Shown here: in pieces, positions 41,981-50,209 of the stretch
How the letters are laid out: each line of letters starts with the position of its first letter
Numbering within the stretch: position 1 is the stretch's first letter
Assembly: GCA_947628135.1 (NCBI GenBank)
Contig: CANQYT010000001.1
Coordinates: 1-64,000, forward strand
DNA: 64,000 nucleotides
Source: an uncultured Clostridia bacterium
GTDB taxonomy: Bacteria; Bacillota; Clostridia; Christensenellales; CAG-314
Direction of reading: 5' to 3'
Notes under the pieces: model-generated
Seen by the model: the letters and a program-made list of their open reading frames with translations, nothing else
The model's database searches: none
What the model was told of the DNA's origin: nothing
Program-made: the position numbers and the translations under genes

Positions 41981-43105
41981 ATGACTGAATTTTTTCAAGG
42001 AATACGCAAAAATTTCGGCTTTGGTTGTATGCGCTTGCCCGTTTGCGACGGCGCGGTGGACGTGGCGCAGACCGCGCAAATGACGGACGAATTTCTGTCG
42101 GGCGGTTTCAACTATTTCGACACGGCGCACGGTTATATGCACGGGCAAAGCGAATCCACTTTGAAACAATGTCTAACCGACCGTTATCCCCGTGAAAGTT
42201 ACGTGCTGACGGACAAACTTACCGACTCATTTTTCCACAGTGAGGCGGACATTCGTCCTTTGTTTGAGGAACAACTTCGTCTTTGCGGAGTGGAGTACTT
42301 CGATTTTTATCTTATGCACGCACAAAGCCGCAGAAACTACGACTTTTTCCGTAGTTGCCGCGCCTACGAAACGGCGTTTGCGCTGAAAGCCGAAGGCAAA
42401 GTGAAACACGTGGGTATTTCTTTCCACGACACGGCGGATATGTTGGATAAGATACTGACCGACTATCCCGACATCGACGTAGTGCAGTTGCAACTCAATT
42501 ATCTTGATTGGGATGACGCGGCGGTGCAATCGCGCGCCAACTGCGAAGTGTGCGTAAAGCACGGCAAGCCCGTGATAGTTATGGAACCTTTGAGGGGCGG
42601 ACATCTGGCGGATCTTCCGCAAAACGCTCTCGCGCTTACCGACGCGCTGGGAGTAAGTCCTGCCGAATTGGCTTTGCGTTTTGCCGCGTCGCAACCCAAC
42701 GTGTTTATGGTGCTGTCGGGTATGAGCGATCTTGCGCAAATGCGCGCCAACGTTTCCGCAATGAAAGAATTTCGCCCCTTGACGCAACGCGAGTTGACCG
42801 TGGCGGAAAATATCGCCTCATTGATACGCGGCGAAAACGTCATTCCCTGTACGGCTTGCCGTTACTGCGTGGACGGCTGTCCCAAGCGCATTTCCATTCC
42901 CGATTTGTTTGCCTGTCTCAACAACAAGCGGCGTTACAAAGATTGGAATTCCGATTTCTACTACAACAACGTTCACACAAAAAACCGCGGCAAGGCGAGC
43001 GATTGTATCGGTTGCGGCAAGTGCGAAAATATTTGTCCGCAAGGATTGCACATTCGCGAATTGCTGCGGGAAGTGGCTTGCGAATTCGAACGTAAGCAAA
43101 AGTAG
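41981..43105 (+). CDS. Aldo/keto reductase with C-terminal 4Fe-4S domain
   Basis: A 374-aa oxidoreductase. The AKR barrel (1-280) has the catalytic tetrad in DTAHGY (Asp, Tyr), VLTDKL (Lys) and YLMHAQ (His). The C-terminal part (285-365) has two ferredoxin-type clusters, CTACRYCVDGCP and CIGCGKCENICP, so it may couple reduction to ferredoxin. This 'aldo/keto reductase with 4Fe-4S binding domain' type is common in anaerobic Clostridia; physiological substrates are unknown. It lies one base after the LRR gene and 20 bases before the thioesterase gene. Confidence 0.93.
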   Translation: MTEFFQGIRKNFGFGCMRLPVCDGAVDVAQTAQMTDEFLSGGFNYFDTAHGYMHGQSESTLKQCLTDRYPRESYVLTDKLTDSFFHSEADIRPLFEEQLRLCGVEYFDFYLMHAQSRRNYDFFRSCRAYETAFALKAEGKVKHVGISFHDTADMLDKILTDYPDIDVVQLQLNYLDWDDAAVQSRANCEVCVKHGKPVIVMEPLRGGHLADLPQNALALTDALGVSPAELALRFAASQPNVFMVLSGMSDLAQMRANVSAMKEFRPLTQRELTVAENIASLIRGENVIPCTACRYCVDGCPKRISIPDLFACLNNKRRYKDWNSDFYYNNVHTKNRGKASDCIGCGKCENICPQGLHIRELLREVACEFERKQK

Positions 43106-43125
43106 AGTATTCTGTTGGAGCGTGT

Positions 43126-43536
43126 ATGGAAAGCGTCTATTGTCACACCGTTAAATACTACGAAACGGACAAAATGGGAGTTACTCATCATTCCAACTAT
43201 CTGCGATTTATGGAGGAGGCGCGGATAGATTTTCTCGACAAAATAGGTTACGGCTATCGTCGAATGGAGAGCGAGGGTCTTGTTTCGCCCGTCGTATCCG
43301 TCAGTATCAATTACAAACGCCCGACCACCTTTTCCGACGAGATACGGATAGCGGTGCGGCTTACGGACGTGGGCGCGGCAAAACTGTGCTTTTCCTACGT
43401 TATGACCTGCCGCGGCGAGACCGTTTGCACGGCGACAAGCACGCATTGTTTCGTTGCGGACGGCAGACCCGTCTTGCTGAAACGCACCAATGAGCAACTG
43501 TACGGTTTGCTGACCTCGCTTGTTGAAAAAGATTGA
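43126..43536 (+). CDS. Acyl-CoA thioesterase (YbgC/4HBT family)
   Basis: A 136-aa hotdog-fold enzyme hydrolysing acyl-CoA thioesters. The family signature YYETDKMGVTHHSNY (11-25) holds the catalytic D15 and the HHSNYL segment, followed by the helix EEARIDFL. It probably forms tetramers like other 4HBT proteins. TTGGAG lies upstream of the ATG. The gene ends the LRR-AKR-thioesterase set and is followed by a strong terminator. Confidence 0.93.
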   Translation: MESVYCHTVKYYETDKMGVTHHSNYLRFMEEARIDFLDKIGYGYRRMESEGLVSPVVSVSINYKRPTTFSDEIRIAVRLTDVGAAKLCFSYVMTCRGETVCTATSTHCFVADGRPVLLKRTNEQLYGLLTSLVEKD

Positions 43537-43624
43537 TTTTACCTTTCGGCATCAAATATTCTTCGGCACGCTTTTGAGCGCGGTACGAAGTTTGCCGCTT
43601 CTGCCGAAAACTTACGTCAAACTG

Positions 43625-43660
43625 AAAAAGGCTTGCCCTTGTGGGTAAGCCTTTTGATTT
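43625..43660. terminator. Bidirectional terminator between thioesterase and permease genes
   Basis: AAAAGGCTTGCCC (43626-43638) pairs with GGGTAAGCCTTTT (43643-43655); T-rich on both strands. Confidence 0.9.
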
Positions 43661-43722
43661 TGAGCGGTAAAAGTCAACCGCAACCTGATTGTTTACTCTT
43701 GCGAGCGTAGCCGAACATCTTT

Positions 43723-44874
43723 TTACAGCGCCATCGACCACAGCAACTGCGTGCCTACAAGCACTGCGAGGAAGGAGAAGTTTATCGCGAAAAACGTCGC
43801 GAGGTATCTTTTGAGCGCGGGCGCATCGTGCTTGCGAAATTCGTTCAGCGTGATGAGACTTGCAAGCGACGCGATGGGCGTTCCCAAGCCGCCTATATTT
43901 ACAGCCACAAGCAAATCGGAGTAGTTGGCGGTAAACCGAGACAGCAAAACGGCGGTGGGGACGTTGCTGATAAATTGGCAACTCGCCACGCCCACGAGCA
44001 ACGGCGACTTTGCAACGAGATCGGACAAAAACGCGCTTACCGCGTCTATACGCGAAAGATTTCCGCTGAACACGAAGAATGCGGCAAAAGTTATCAGCAA
44101 GCCGTAATCTACCTTTGCAAACGCCTTGCAGTCCAAGCAAAGCATTGCGACGGTCACTGCCGCAAGCACTATGTACCAGGGCAAAACGTCAAACACTATC
44201 AGCAGAGAAAGCGCAAACAGCAACGCGTAAACTGCGCATCGCCACGCCGACGGCGTATTCTCCTGCGGGGCGAAAAGTTGAATTTTGTCTTTCTTGACAA
44301 ACAGGCACACGCCTACGATAAGCAGCAGTGCGACGGCGCAGGGTACGGACATAATTTTGAGAAATTCCAACGGATTTATGCCGTAGTGACTGTACAGGTA
44401 AATGTTTTGCGGATTTCCGAACGGAGTCAGCATTCCGCCGAGGTTTGCCGCCACGTTCTGCAAAACGAAAACGATGGGCATTTTGTCTTTGCGTTCGCAA
44501 CTTTCAAGTACGATATATCCCAGCGGCAGAAAGGTTATCAACGCCATATCGTTTGCCATTACCATACTGCCGAAATACGTCACAAACACCAACGCAAACA
44601 CCGTATTGCGCAAATTGCCGAATTTCAATACGGCTTTCTTCGCCAGCCAACTGAAAAATCTGATGTTTTTGAACGCCGACACGACCGCAAGCGTGCAAAA
44701 CAGCGTAGCCAGCGTAGACATATTGAAATAGCCGAGATATTCCTTGTCGAACGGTACGAAAAAACACGTGACTGCCGCAAGCGTCACAGCCACGATAGGC
44801 ATAAGATTTTTTACTACGCGTCTGCCCAATACGGGCGCGGATAATATATGTATTTTCGCCGTTTTTGTACTCAT
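43723..44874 (-). CDS. SLC13/ArsB-like anion permease
   Basis: A 383-aa membrane protein with about eleven helices. The pattern FGSMVMANDMALITFLPLG and, later, FGNPQNIYLYSHYGI and SNVPTAVLL are the paired S/T-N-x-x/x-N-P signatures of the ion-transporter superfamily (SLC13/DASS, ArsB). The twofold repeat (N-terminal half to 180, C-terminal half from 200) is visible. Likely substrate is a dicarboxylate, sulfate or similar anion driven by Na+ or H+; it cannot be fixed from sequence. A weak GGAAAAA precedes ATG. Monocistronic. Confidence 0.87.
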   Translation of the reverse strand: MSTKTAKIHILSAPVLGRRVVKNLMPIVAVTLAAVTCFFVPFDKEYLGYFNMSTLATLFCTLAVVSAFKNIRFFSWLAKKAVLKFGNLRNTVFALVFVTYFGSMVMANDMALITFLPLGYIVLESCERKDKMPIVFVLQNVAANLGGMLTPFGNPQNIYLYSHYGINPLEFLKIMSVPCAVALLLIVGVCLFVKKDKIQLFAPQENTPSAWRCAVYALLFALSLLIVFDVLPWYIVLAAVTVAMLCLDCKAFAKVDYGLLITFAAFFVFSGNLSRIDAVSAFLSDLVAKSPLLVGVASCQFISNVPTAVLLSRFTANYSDLLVAVNIGGLGTPIASLASLITLNEFRKHDAPALKRYLATFFAINFSFLAVLVGTQLLWSMAL

Positions 44875-45039
44875 TTTTTCCGTTGCAAATTGTAGAACTT
44901 TGCTGTATTTAAGTCAAGCGTATGACATCGATTTCTTCAAAATTTTCCTTTTGTCGCGTTGAGCGGCGAAAAAACGATTTTTACCCGCCGTTTTGTTGCG
45001 TTTTACATAAAATTTTTTCGCCGTTTTGAATAATTCCGC

Positions 45040-45068
45040 TTGCGTTTGTGCACAATTCGGCGTATAAT
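45040..45068 (+). promoter_or_regulatory. Promoter of the copper operon
   Basis: TTGCGT (45040-45045), 17-bp spacer, TATAAT (45063-45068). The G-rich GGATACGGGGAGGGGGTGTC (45075-45094) between -10 and ATG may serve CsoR, whose operators contain G tracts; this is weak inference. Confidence 0.7.
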
Positions 45069-45095
45069 ATACACGGATACGGGGAGGGGGTGTCT

Positions 45096-47603
45096 ATGAA
45101 GCAAAAATTCAACGTGACGGGAATGACGTGTTCGGCGTGTTCCGCTCACGTGGAAAAGGCGGTATCCAAAGTCAACGGCGTGGAAAAAGTCGCCGTAAGT
45201 TTGCTTACGAACAGTATGACGGTGGAGTTCGACGAAGAGAAAACCAACGTCAAAGCCATCTGCGCCGCCGTCAAAAAAAGCGGCTACGGCGCAACCGCGG
45301 AGGGCGTCACCGAAAGCGTCGCAAAGCAGCCGACAAACGCCGTGTCGTTGAGCAGGTTGCTGATAAGTTTGATTTTCTGCGTTGTGCTGATGTATTTTTC
45401 GATGGGGCATATGATAGGTTTGCCGCTTCCCTCCTTTCTTCAAGGGAGCGCAAACGCCGTATCGCTTGCCCTGTTGCAACTGATTTTGTGTCTGCCCGTC
45501 TGGTTTGTCAATTTCAGTTATTTTTCCGTCGGGTTCAAGCGGCTTTTCAAGGGTTCGCCCAATATGGACACGCTCATAGCCGTGGGTTCTGCGGCAAGCG
45601 CATTGTACGCCGTTGCGGTGACGTTTGTGATGAGTTACGCCTTGGGTAAAGGCGACGTTGCCACCGTGGAAAAATACCGTCATTTGCTTTACTTCGAATC
45701 TTCCGCAATGATACTTGCGCTTGTGGATCTTGGCAAGTACTTTGAGGGCAGGAGCAAACGCAAAACGGGCGACGCGCTTGCAAAGTTGCGCAAACTCGCG
45801 CCGGACAAAGCGTTGCTTGTGTCGGGCGACGACGAAATAGAAGTGGACGGCAAGTCGCTCAAATCGGGCGATGTTGTGGCGGTAAAAGCGGGAATGTCCT
45901 TCCCTGCCGACGGTCGGGTGATTTTCGGAAACTGTTTCGCCGACGAAAGCAGCGTCAGCGGCGAAAGTATCCCCGTCGAAAAGCAAACCGACGCGTTTGT
46001 TATCGGCGGCACGGTGTGTGTGGGCGGTTACGTGCGCGTACTTGTCACGGGAGTGGGTCAGGACAGCGTTCTGGAAAAGATAATCGGTCTCGTAGAGGAC
46101 GCGGGCACGTCCAAAGCGCCGATACAACGTCTTGCGGACAAAATTTCCGCCGTGTTCGTCCCGATAGTGATGACTGCGGCGCTTGTTACGTTGATAGTCT
46201 GGCTGTGCGTAGGCGAATCGCTTGCTACGGCGTTGGATTTCGCGGTGTCGGTGCTTGTCATTTCCTGCCCGTGCGCTTTGGGGCTTGCCACGCCCGTAGC
46301 CATTATGGTGGCGACGGGCAAAGGCGCGGAAAACGGTATTTTGATAAAAAACGGCGAGATATTGGAAAAACTTGCGGACATAAAACAAGTCGTGCTGGAC
46401 AAGACTGGCACGGTTACCGTCGGTAAGCCCTGCGTAAAGCAATTTTGCACCCCATTGGAGGAAAAAGAGTTTTTTGCGCTGATAGGCGGAGTGGAAAAAC
46501 AAAGCGAACACCCGCTTGGAAAGGCTATCGTAGAGTATGCCGAACAGGCGTGCGAGAAGTTGTGCGTACCCGAACGGTACGAGACGCTTTCCGGTCGCGG
46601 AGTCGTCGCAACGGTGCGCGGCGAAACCTATGCTATCGGCAACAAAAAACTTATGGACGAACAGGGCGTTGACCAATCGGGTTACGCCGCGCTGCTTGCG
46701 GAATATTCGCAAAAGGCGCTCACTTGCGCCATTGTTGCGCGTAACGGCAGTTTTTGCGGGATAGTGGGCGTAGGCGACGAAATAAAACCGACTTCTGCGG
46801 AGGCGGTAAGTCTGCTCAAATCGCAAGGCGTTACTCCCGTGATGCTTACGGGCGACAATGCGCTTGCGGCAAAGGCTGTGTGCGACGAATTGGGCGTGGA
46901 ACAGTTCTATGCCGAGGTACTGCCCGATCAAAAGGAACAAAAAGTGCGCGAACTTATGCGCGAAGGCGTCACCGCAATGGTGGGCGACGGAATAAACGAC
47001 GCTCCCGCGCTTGCCCGCGCCGACATAGGCTTTGCGATTGCAAACGGCGCGGATATTGCCGCCGACAGCGCCGACGTAGTGCTTGTAAAAAATGACGTGC
47101 GCGACGTTGCGACTGCGATACGTCTCAGCAAAAAGACAAAACTCAACGTCAAAGAAAATCTGTTTTGGGCGTTCTTCTACAATGCGGTGGGAATACCCAT
47201 CGCCGCGGGCGCGCTGTACGCCACCCCTTTGCATTTGCAACTTACGCCTATGATAGCGGCGGCAGCGATGAGTCTCAGCAGTCTTTTCGTGGTGACCAAC
47301 GCGCTTCGGCTGCGCCTTTTCAGACCAGAGCGCGCTGCCGTACCGTCTCAAAAATCAAAAAAATCTCAATCAAAAAAGGAGGCAACAATGAAATACCAAC
47401 TTACTGTCGAAGGTATGATGTGCGACAATTGTGTCGCGCACGTACAAAAAGCGCTTTCGTCCGTTCGCGGAGTACTCCGCGCCGAAGTCGATCTTTCCGA
47501 CAAAAGCGCGGTCGTTGAGGTTCGCGACAGGGTAAAAGCGGACTCTCTCAAAAAAGCCGTCGAAGAGGCGGGCTATTCGGTAACGGAGGTGAATCAACTG
47601 TGA
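45096..47603 (+). CDS. copA: Copper-exporting P1B ATPase with N- and C-terminal HMA domains
   Basis: An 835-aa pump driving Cu+ out of the cell. The N-terminal HMA domain has GMTCSAC (C12/C15). Eight membrane helices include the CPC motif (C391-P-C393) with GLATP following. The actuator has SGESIPV, phosphorylation is at D435 in DKTGT, the N-domain has SEHPLG, and GDGINDAPAL is in the hinge. After the last helices, a Lys/Ser linker (QKSKKSQSKK) leads with no stop into a second HMA domain (765-835, GMMCDNC). GGGGAGG lies upstream of the ATG. csoR overlaps the stop codon. Confidence 0.95.
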   Translation: MKQKFNVTGMTCSACSAHVEKAVSKVNGVEKVAVSLLTNSMTVEFDEEKTNVKAICAAVKKSGYGATAEGVTESVAKQPTNAVSLSRLLISLIFCVVLMYFSMGHMIGLPLPSFLQGSANAVSLALLQLILCLPVWFVNFSYFSVGFKRLFKGSPNMDTLIAVGSAASALYAVAVTFVMSYALGKGDVATVEKYRHLLYFESSAMILALVDLGKYFEGRSKRKTGDALAKLRKLAPDKALLVSGDDEIEVDGKSLKSGDVVAVKAGMSFPADGRVIFGNCFADESSVSGESIPVEKQTDAFVIGGTVCVGGYVRVLVTGVGQDSVLEKIIGLVEDAGTSKAPIQRLADKISAVFVPIVMTAALVTLIVWLCVGESLATALDFAVSVLVISCPCALGLATPVAIMVATGKGAENGILIKNGEILEKLADIKQVVLDKTGTVTVGKPCVKQFCTPLEEKEFFALIGGVEKQSEHPLGKAIVEYAEQACEKLCVPERYETLSGRGVVATVRGETYAIGNKKLMDEQGVDQSGYAALLAEYSQKALTCAIVARNGSFCGIVGVGDEIKPTSAEAVSLLKSQGVTPVMLTGDNALAAKAVCDELGVEQFYAEVLPDQKEQKVRELMREGVTAMVGDGINDAPALARADIGFAIANGADIAADSADVVLVKNDVRDVATAIRLSKKTKLNVKENLFWAFFYNAVGIPIAAGALYATPLHLQLTPMIAAAAMSLSSLFVVTNALRLRLFRPERAAVPSQKSKKSQSKKEATMKYQLTVEGMMCDNCVAHVQKALSSVRGVLRAEVDLSDKSAVVEVRDRVKADSLKKAVEEAGYSVTEVNQL
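47388..47603 (+). CDS. Possible internal start producing a free CopZ-like chaperone
   Basis: Inside copA, AAAAAAGGAGG (47373-47383) stands 4-5 bases before an in-frame ATG at 47388. This would give a 71-aa single HMA protein with GMMCDNCVAHV and the usual beta-alpha-beta-beta-alpha-beta order, exactly a CopZ. A ribosome site this strong inside a coding region is unlikely by chance and suggests two products from one frame: the fused pump and a free chaperone. It could also be a relic of separate genes joined by loss of the copA stop codon. Confidence 0.55.
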   Translation: MKYQLTVEGMMCDNCVAHVQKALSSVRGVLRAEVDLSDKSAVVEVRDRVKADSLKKAVEEAGYSVTEVNQL

Positions 47604-47857
47604 CGGCGGACAGACAAAAGGTCGTCCGCCTGCTCAGGACCGCTCGCGGACAAATAGACGGCATTTTGAAAATGATCGATGACAACCGCTACTGCATAGA
47701 CATTTCCAATCAGATAACGGCGTGTCAGGCAATTCTTTCCAAGGTAAACAAAGAGGTGCTCAACGCTCATCTCGCCAATTGCGTTTTGCACAGCAGCGGC
47801 AACGACGCCAAGGAAAAACTTTCGGAGATAGCGAAAATTCTCGATCAACTTCTGTAA
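47600..47857 (+). CDS. csoR: CsoR-type copper-sensing repressor
   Basis: An 85-aa all-helical repressor released from DNA by Cu+. The copper ligands of the family are all present: C32, H57 and C61 (NAHLANC). It starts at GTG overlapping the copA stop (GTGA) with GGAGGTGAA upstream. Being last in the copper operon suggests autoregulation. It ends at a terminator that reaches into the next gene. Confidence 0.92.
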   Translation: MTADRQKVVRLLRTARGQIDGILKMIDDNRYCIDISNQITACQAILSKVNKEVLNAHLANCVLHSSGNDAKEKLSEIAKILDQLL

Positions 47858-47861
47858 AGGT

Positions 47862-47911
47862 AAAGAATTGCTTTTCCCTAAATATAATAAGGGTATGAGC
47901 AATTCTTTTTT
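47862..47911 (+). terminator. Terminator of the copper operon, overlapping the yqfC start
   Basis: AAAGAATTGCT (47862-47872) pairs with AGCAATTCTTT (47898-47908), inner CCCT/AGGG also pairs, and the T run is 47906-47911. The yqfC start codon lies inside the stem-loop. Confidence 0.85.
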
Positions 47912-48170
47912 ACAGTGTGTGGCAAACGTTTGCGGATTGGAGATCGCGACGCTTGTCAAAGATTACAAGTATTCCGTATTCGGCGGCGGCACGGTCGTGG
48001 TGGAAGGTCACAAAGGCATTGCGGACTACTCCTCCGAAAGGGTGGATTTCGCCTTGCGCAACGCCTTGCTGCGCGTAAACGGAACAAATTTGCGCATCAA
48101 ATGTCTGGACAGCGGTTTTGCAGTCGTTGTGGGTAAGGTGACTTCGGTGGAGGTGCGCTATGAAAAATAG
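47895..48170 (+). CDS. yqfC: Sporulation protein YqfC
   Basis: A 91-aa YabP/YqfC-family protein; the pattern VEGHKGIADYSSERVDFAL then VNGTNLRIKCL matches the usual HRGLLxFxxxxVxL and GxxLxI blocks. In Bacillus it is made in the mother cell early in sporulation with YqfD. The start is uncertain: ATG 47895 gives family length but has no ribosome site and lies in the csoR terminator stem; a TTG at 47868, with AAAGG 7 bases upstream, would add nine residues. It overlaps yqfD by 11 bases. Confidence 0.85.
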   Translation: MSNSFLQCVANVCGLEIATLVKDYKYSVFGGGTVVVEGHKGIADYSSERVDFALRNALLRVNGTNLRIKCLDSGFAVVVGKVTSVEVRYEK

Positions 48171-49242
48171 TTGCCGCGTCACCTTCGAAGGGCTGAATTT
48201 CACCCGTCTTCTCGCCCTTCTCAACAAAAACGGCATACCCGTCGGCAACGTATCGCGGCGGGGCAAACTGTGTACGATAGAAGTTCCGTCGGCGCGTTCC
48301 GAGCAGACTCTTGCAATATTACGTGAAAGGTGCTATAATATAATCGGTATAGAGTTTTTCGGTATGCCGAAAGCGGCGAAATTTGTAAAAAAACACTTTG
48401 TTTTGCCGCTGATATGTTTGCTTGCCGTGTTGGTTCTGGCGGTTTCGTCGCAGTTTTGTCTGCGTATAGAAACCGTCGGCGATTTCGAAAGAGAAGCGGT
48501 ATGCGCGGCGCTTAACGAAGTGGGCGTAAGCGTGGGCACAAATTTGCACAGTCTGAATCTTAACGACGTGCAAAACAAGTTGGCAAACAAACTCGACGCT
48601 ATGTATGCGGTTGTCACGCGTTCGGGTAGCGTGCTGTACGTCAACGCCGTTGCAAAGAAAGAGATTGCTCCGCCGATAGACCTCGACGAAAGACGGGACA
48701 TCGTAGCCGAACGTTCGGGCGTGGTGGCAAATATCGTGTGCGAGCAGGGTACGCCCCTCGTTCAAAAGGGCGATTCCGTCCGAAAAGGCGACGTACTGAT
48801 AGCAGGCAGGCGCACATTCAACGACGGCGTAAGCGAGGACGTGTACGCTCTCGGCAGAGTCACGCTCACCGTGTGCGAAACGGGTTTCGCCCCTTTCGAC
48901 GGAATGAAAACGGTAACTGCTGAGACGGGCAACGTGTTCGAATGTACGGGCGTTGTGCTGTTCGAAAAGCAGTACGCGGCGGATTGCCCCTTTGAAAGTT
49001 ACACCGTAAGTACCGTCGTTACGCGGCTGTTTCCGCTCAATCTTGCGATAGTGCGCAACGTCTACCGCGAAACCGTTTCTTCGCGCGTGCCCGCAACGAT
49101 AGAGGAGTGCGTCGAGCGTTTGCGCACGGAAGCCTTTTGTCGGGCTATGGAATTGTGCGATTTCGCCGTCGTCGAAACCGTATACGAAACGGCGGAAAAC
49201 GGCGTATACGCCCGCTGTTACGGCGAGATACATATACAATAA
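48160..49242 (+). CDS. yqfD: Sporulation protein YqfD
   Basis: A 360-aa protein needed for spore formation in relatives. An N-terminal ~75-residue domain (a YqfC-like strand pattern) is followed by one membrane helix (about residues 78-96, PLICLLAVLVLAVSSQFCL) and an outer POTRA-like part (IETVGDFEREAVCAALNEVGV, NLHSLNLNDVQNKL), then a beta-rich domain. This is the standard plan of YqfD. The start overlaps yqfC, with GGAGGTGCG upstream. It heads the conserved run leading to phoH and era. Confidence 0.93.
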   Translation: MKNSCRVTFEGLNFTRLLALLNKNGIPVGNVSRRGKLCTIEVPSARSEQTLAILRERCYNIIGIEFFGMPKAAKFVKKHFVLPLICLLAVLVLAVSSQFCLRIETVGDFEREAVCAALNEVGVSVGTNLHSLNLNDVQNKLANKLDAMYAVVTRSGSVLYVNAVAKKEIAPPIDLDERRDIVAERSGVVANIVCEQGTPLVQKGDSVRKGDVLIAGRRTFNDGVSEDVYALGRVTLTVCETGFAPFDGMKTVTAETGNVFECTGVVLFEKQYAADCPFESYTVSTVVTRLFPLNLAIVRNVYRETVSSRVPATIEECVERLRTEAFCRAMELCDFAVVETVYETAENGVYARCYGEIHIQ

Positions 49243-49258
49243 CCTTGGAGGAAATCAT

Positions 49259-50209
49259 TTGACAACTGTAAAGATAAATTCCGACACTATGGACGAACTG
49301 ATAAAATTGTTCGGACCGTTCGACGAAAATATCAAGGCTATTTGCACGGCGTTCGACGTAAAGGTTGTAATGCAGGACGGGCAAAGCAGTCTTTTCGGCG
49401 AGGACGTATCGGTGCGCAAGGCAATGGACGTAATAGAAAAATTGCGTGATTTCATTGCGCGCGGCGACAGCATAGACGTCGGACGGGTCAATTACCTTTG
49501 CGATCTGTCCAAGTCGGACAAGCTCAGCGAGGTGGACGAGCTGTTGGACGATGTGGTGGCTATCACTTCCCGCGGAAAGCCTATCAAATGCAAAACCGTC
49601 GGACAAAAAAAGTACGTCGATTTGATGAAGAAAAACACCGTGACTTTCGGCGTAGGACCTGCCGGCACGGGCAAGACGTATCTTGCCGTCGCCATTGCCG
49701 TCAACGCATACAAGGCAAAACAGGTGGAAAAAATAATTCTCACCCGTCCCGCGGTCGAAGCTGGCGAAAAACTCGGTTTTCTTCCCGGCGACTTGCAGGA
49801 AAAGGTCAATCCCTATCTGCGCCCGTTGTACGACGCCTTGCAGGAAATGCTCGGTATGGACAGTTACGCCAAGATGATGGAGCGCGGCACGATAGAGATC
49901 GCTCCGCTGGCGTATATGCGCGGCAGAACGTTGAGCAATGCCTACGTCATACTGGACGAGGCGCAAAACACCACGCGCGAGCAGATAAAAATGTTTTTGA
50001 CAAGATTGGGCGAAGGCAGTAAAATGGTAATTACGGGCGACCTCACGCAGATAGACTTGCCGAAAGGTCTTACGTCCGGATTGAAACACGCTATCAAAAT
50101 ATTGAAGGACATAGACGACATAGGAATTATTCGTCTGAACGAACGCGACGTCGTGCGCCACCCTCTGGTGCAGAAGATCGTCAAAGCATACGAAACAGAG
50201 GATAAATGA
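49259..50209 (+). CDS. phoH: PhoH family ATPase
   Basis: A 316-aa RNA-linked ATPase. A KH-like N-terminal part (1-100) is followed by the PhoH domain: Walker A GPAGTGKTYLA near 136, RPAVEAGEKLGFLPGD, and Walker B VILDEAQNTT. In Gram-positive bacteria it sits with ybeY and era and is tied to ribosome or RNA maturation. The start is TTG, set by TTGGAGGAAATCA directly upstream. Its stop overlaps the next gene's ATG. Confidence 0.94.
   Translation: MTTVKINSDTMDELIKLFGPFDENIKAICTAFDVKVVMQDGQSSLFGEDVSVRKAMDVIEKLRDFIARGDSIDVGRVNYLCDLSKSDKLSEVDELLDDVVAITSRGKPIKCKTVGQKKYVDLMKKNTVTFGVGPAGTGKTYLAVAIAVNAYKAKQVEKIILTRPAVEAGEKLGFLPGDLQEKVNPYLRPLYDALQEMLGMDSYAKMMERGTIEIAPLAYMRGRTLSNAYVILDEAQNTTREQIKMFLTRLGEGSKMVITGDLTQIDLPKGLTSGLKHAIKILKDIDDIGIIRLNERDVVRHPLVQKIVKAYETEDK

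Noticed and set aside
45003..47351. Minus-strand 782-codon ORF
   Set aside because: Antisense shadow of copA.
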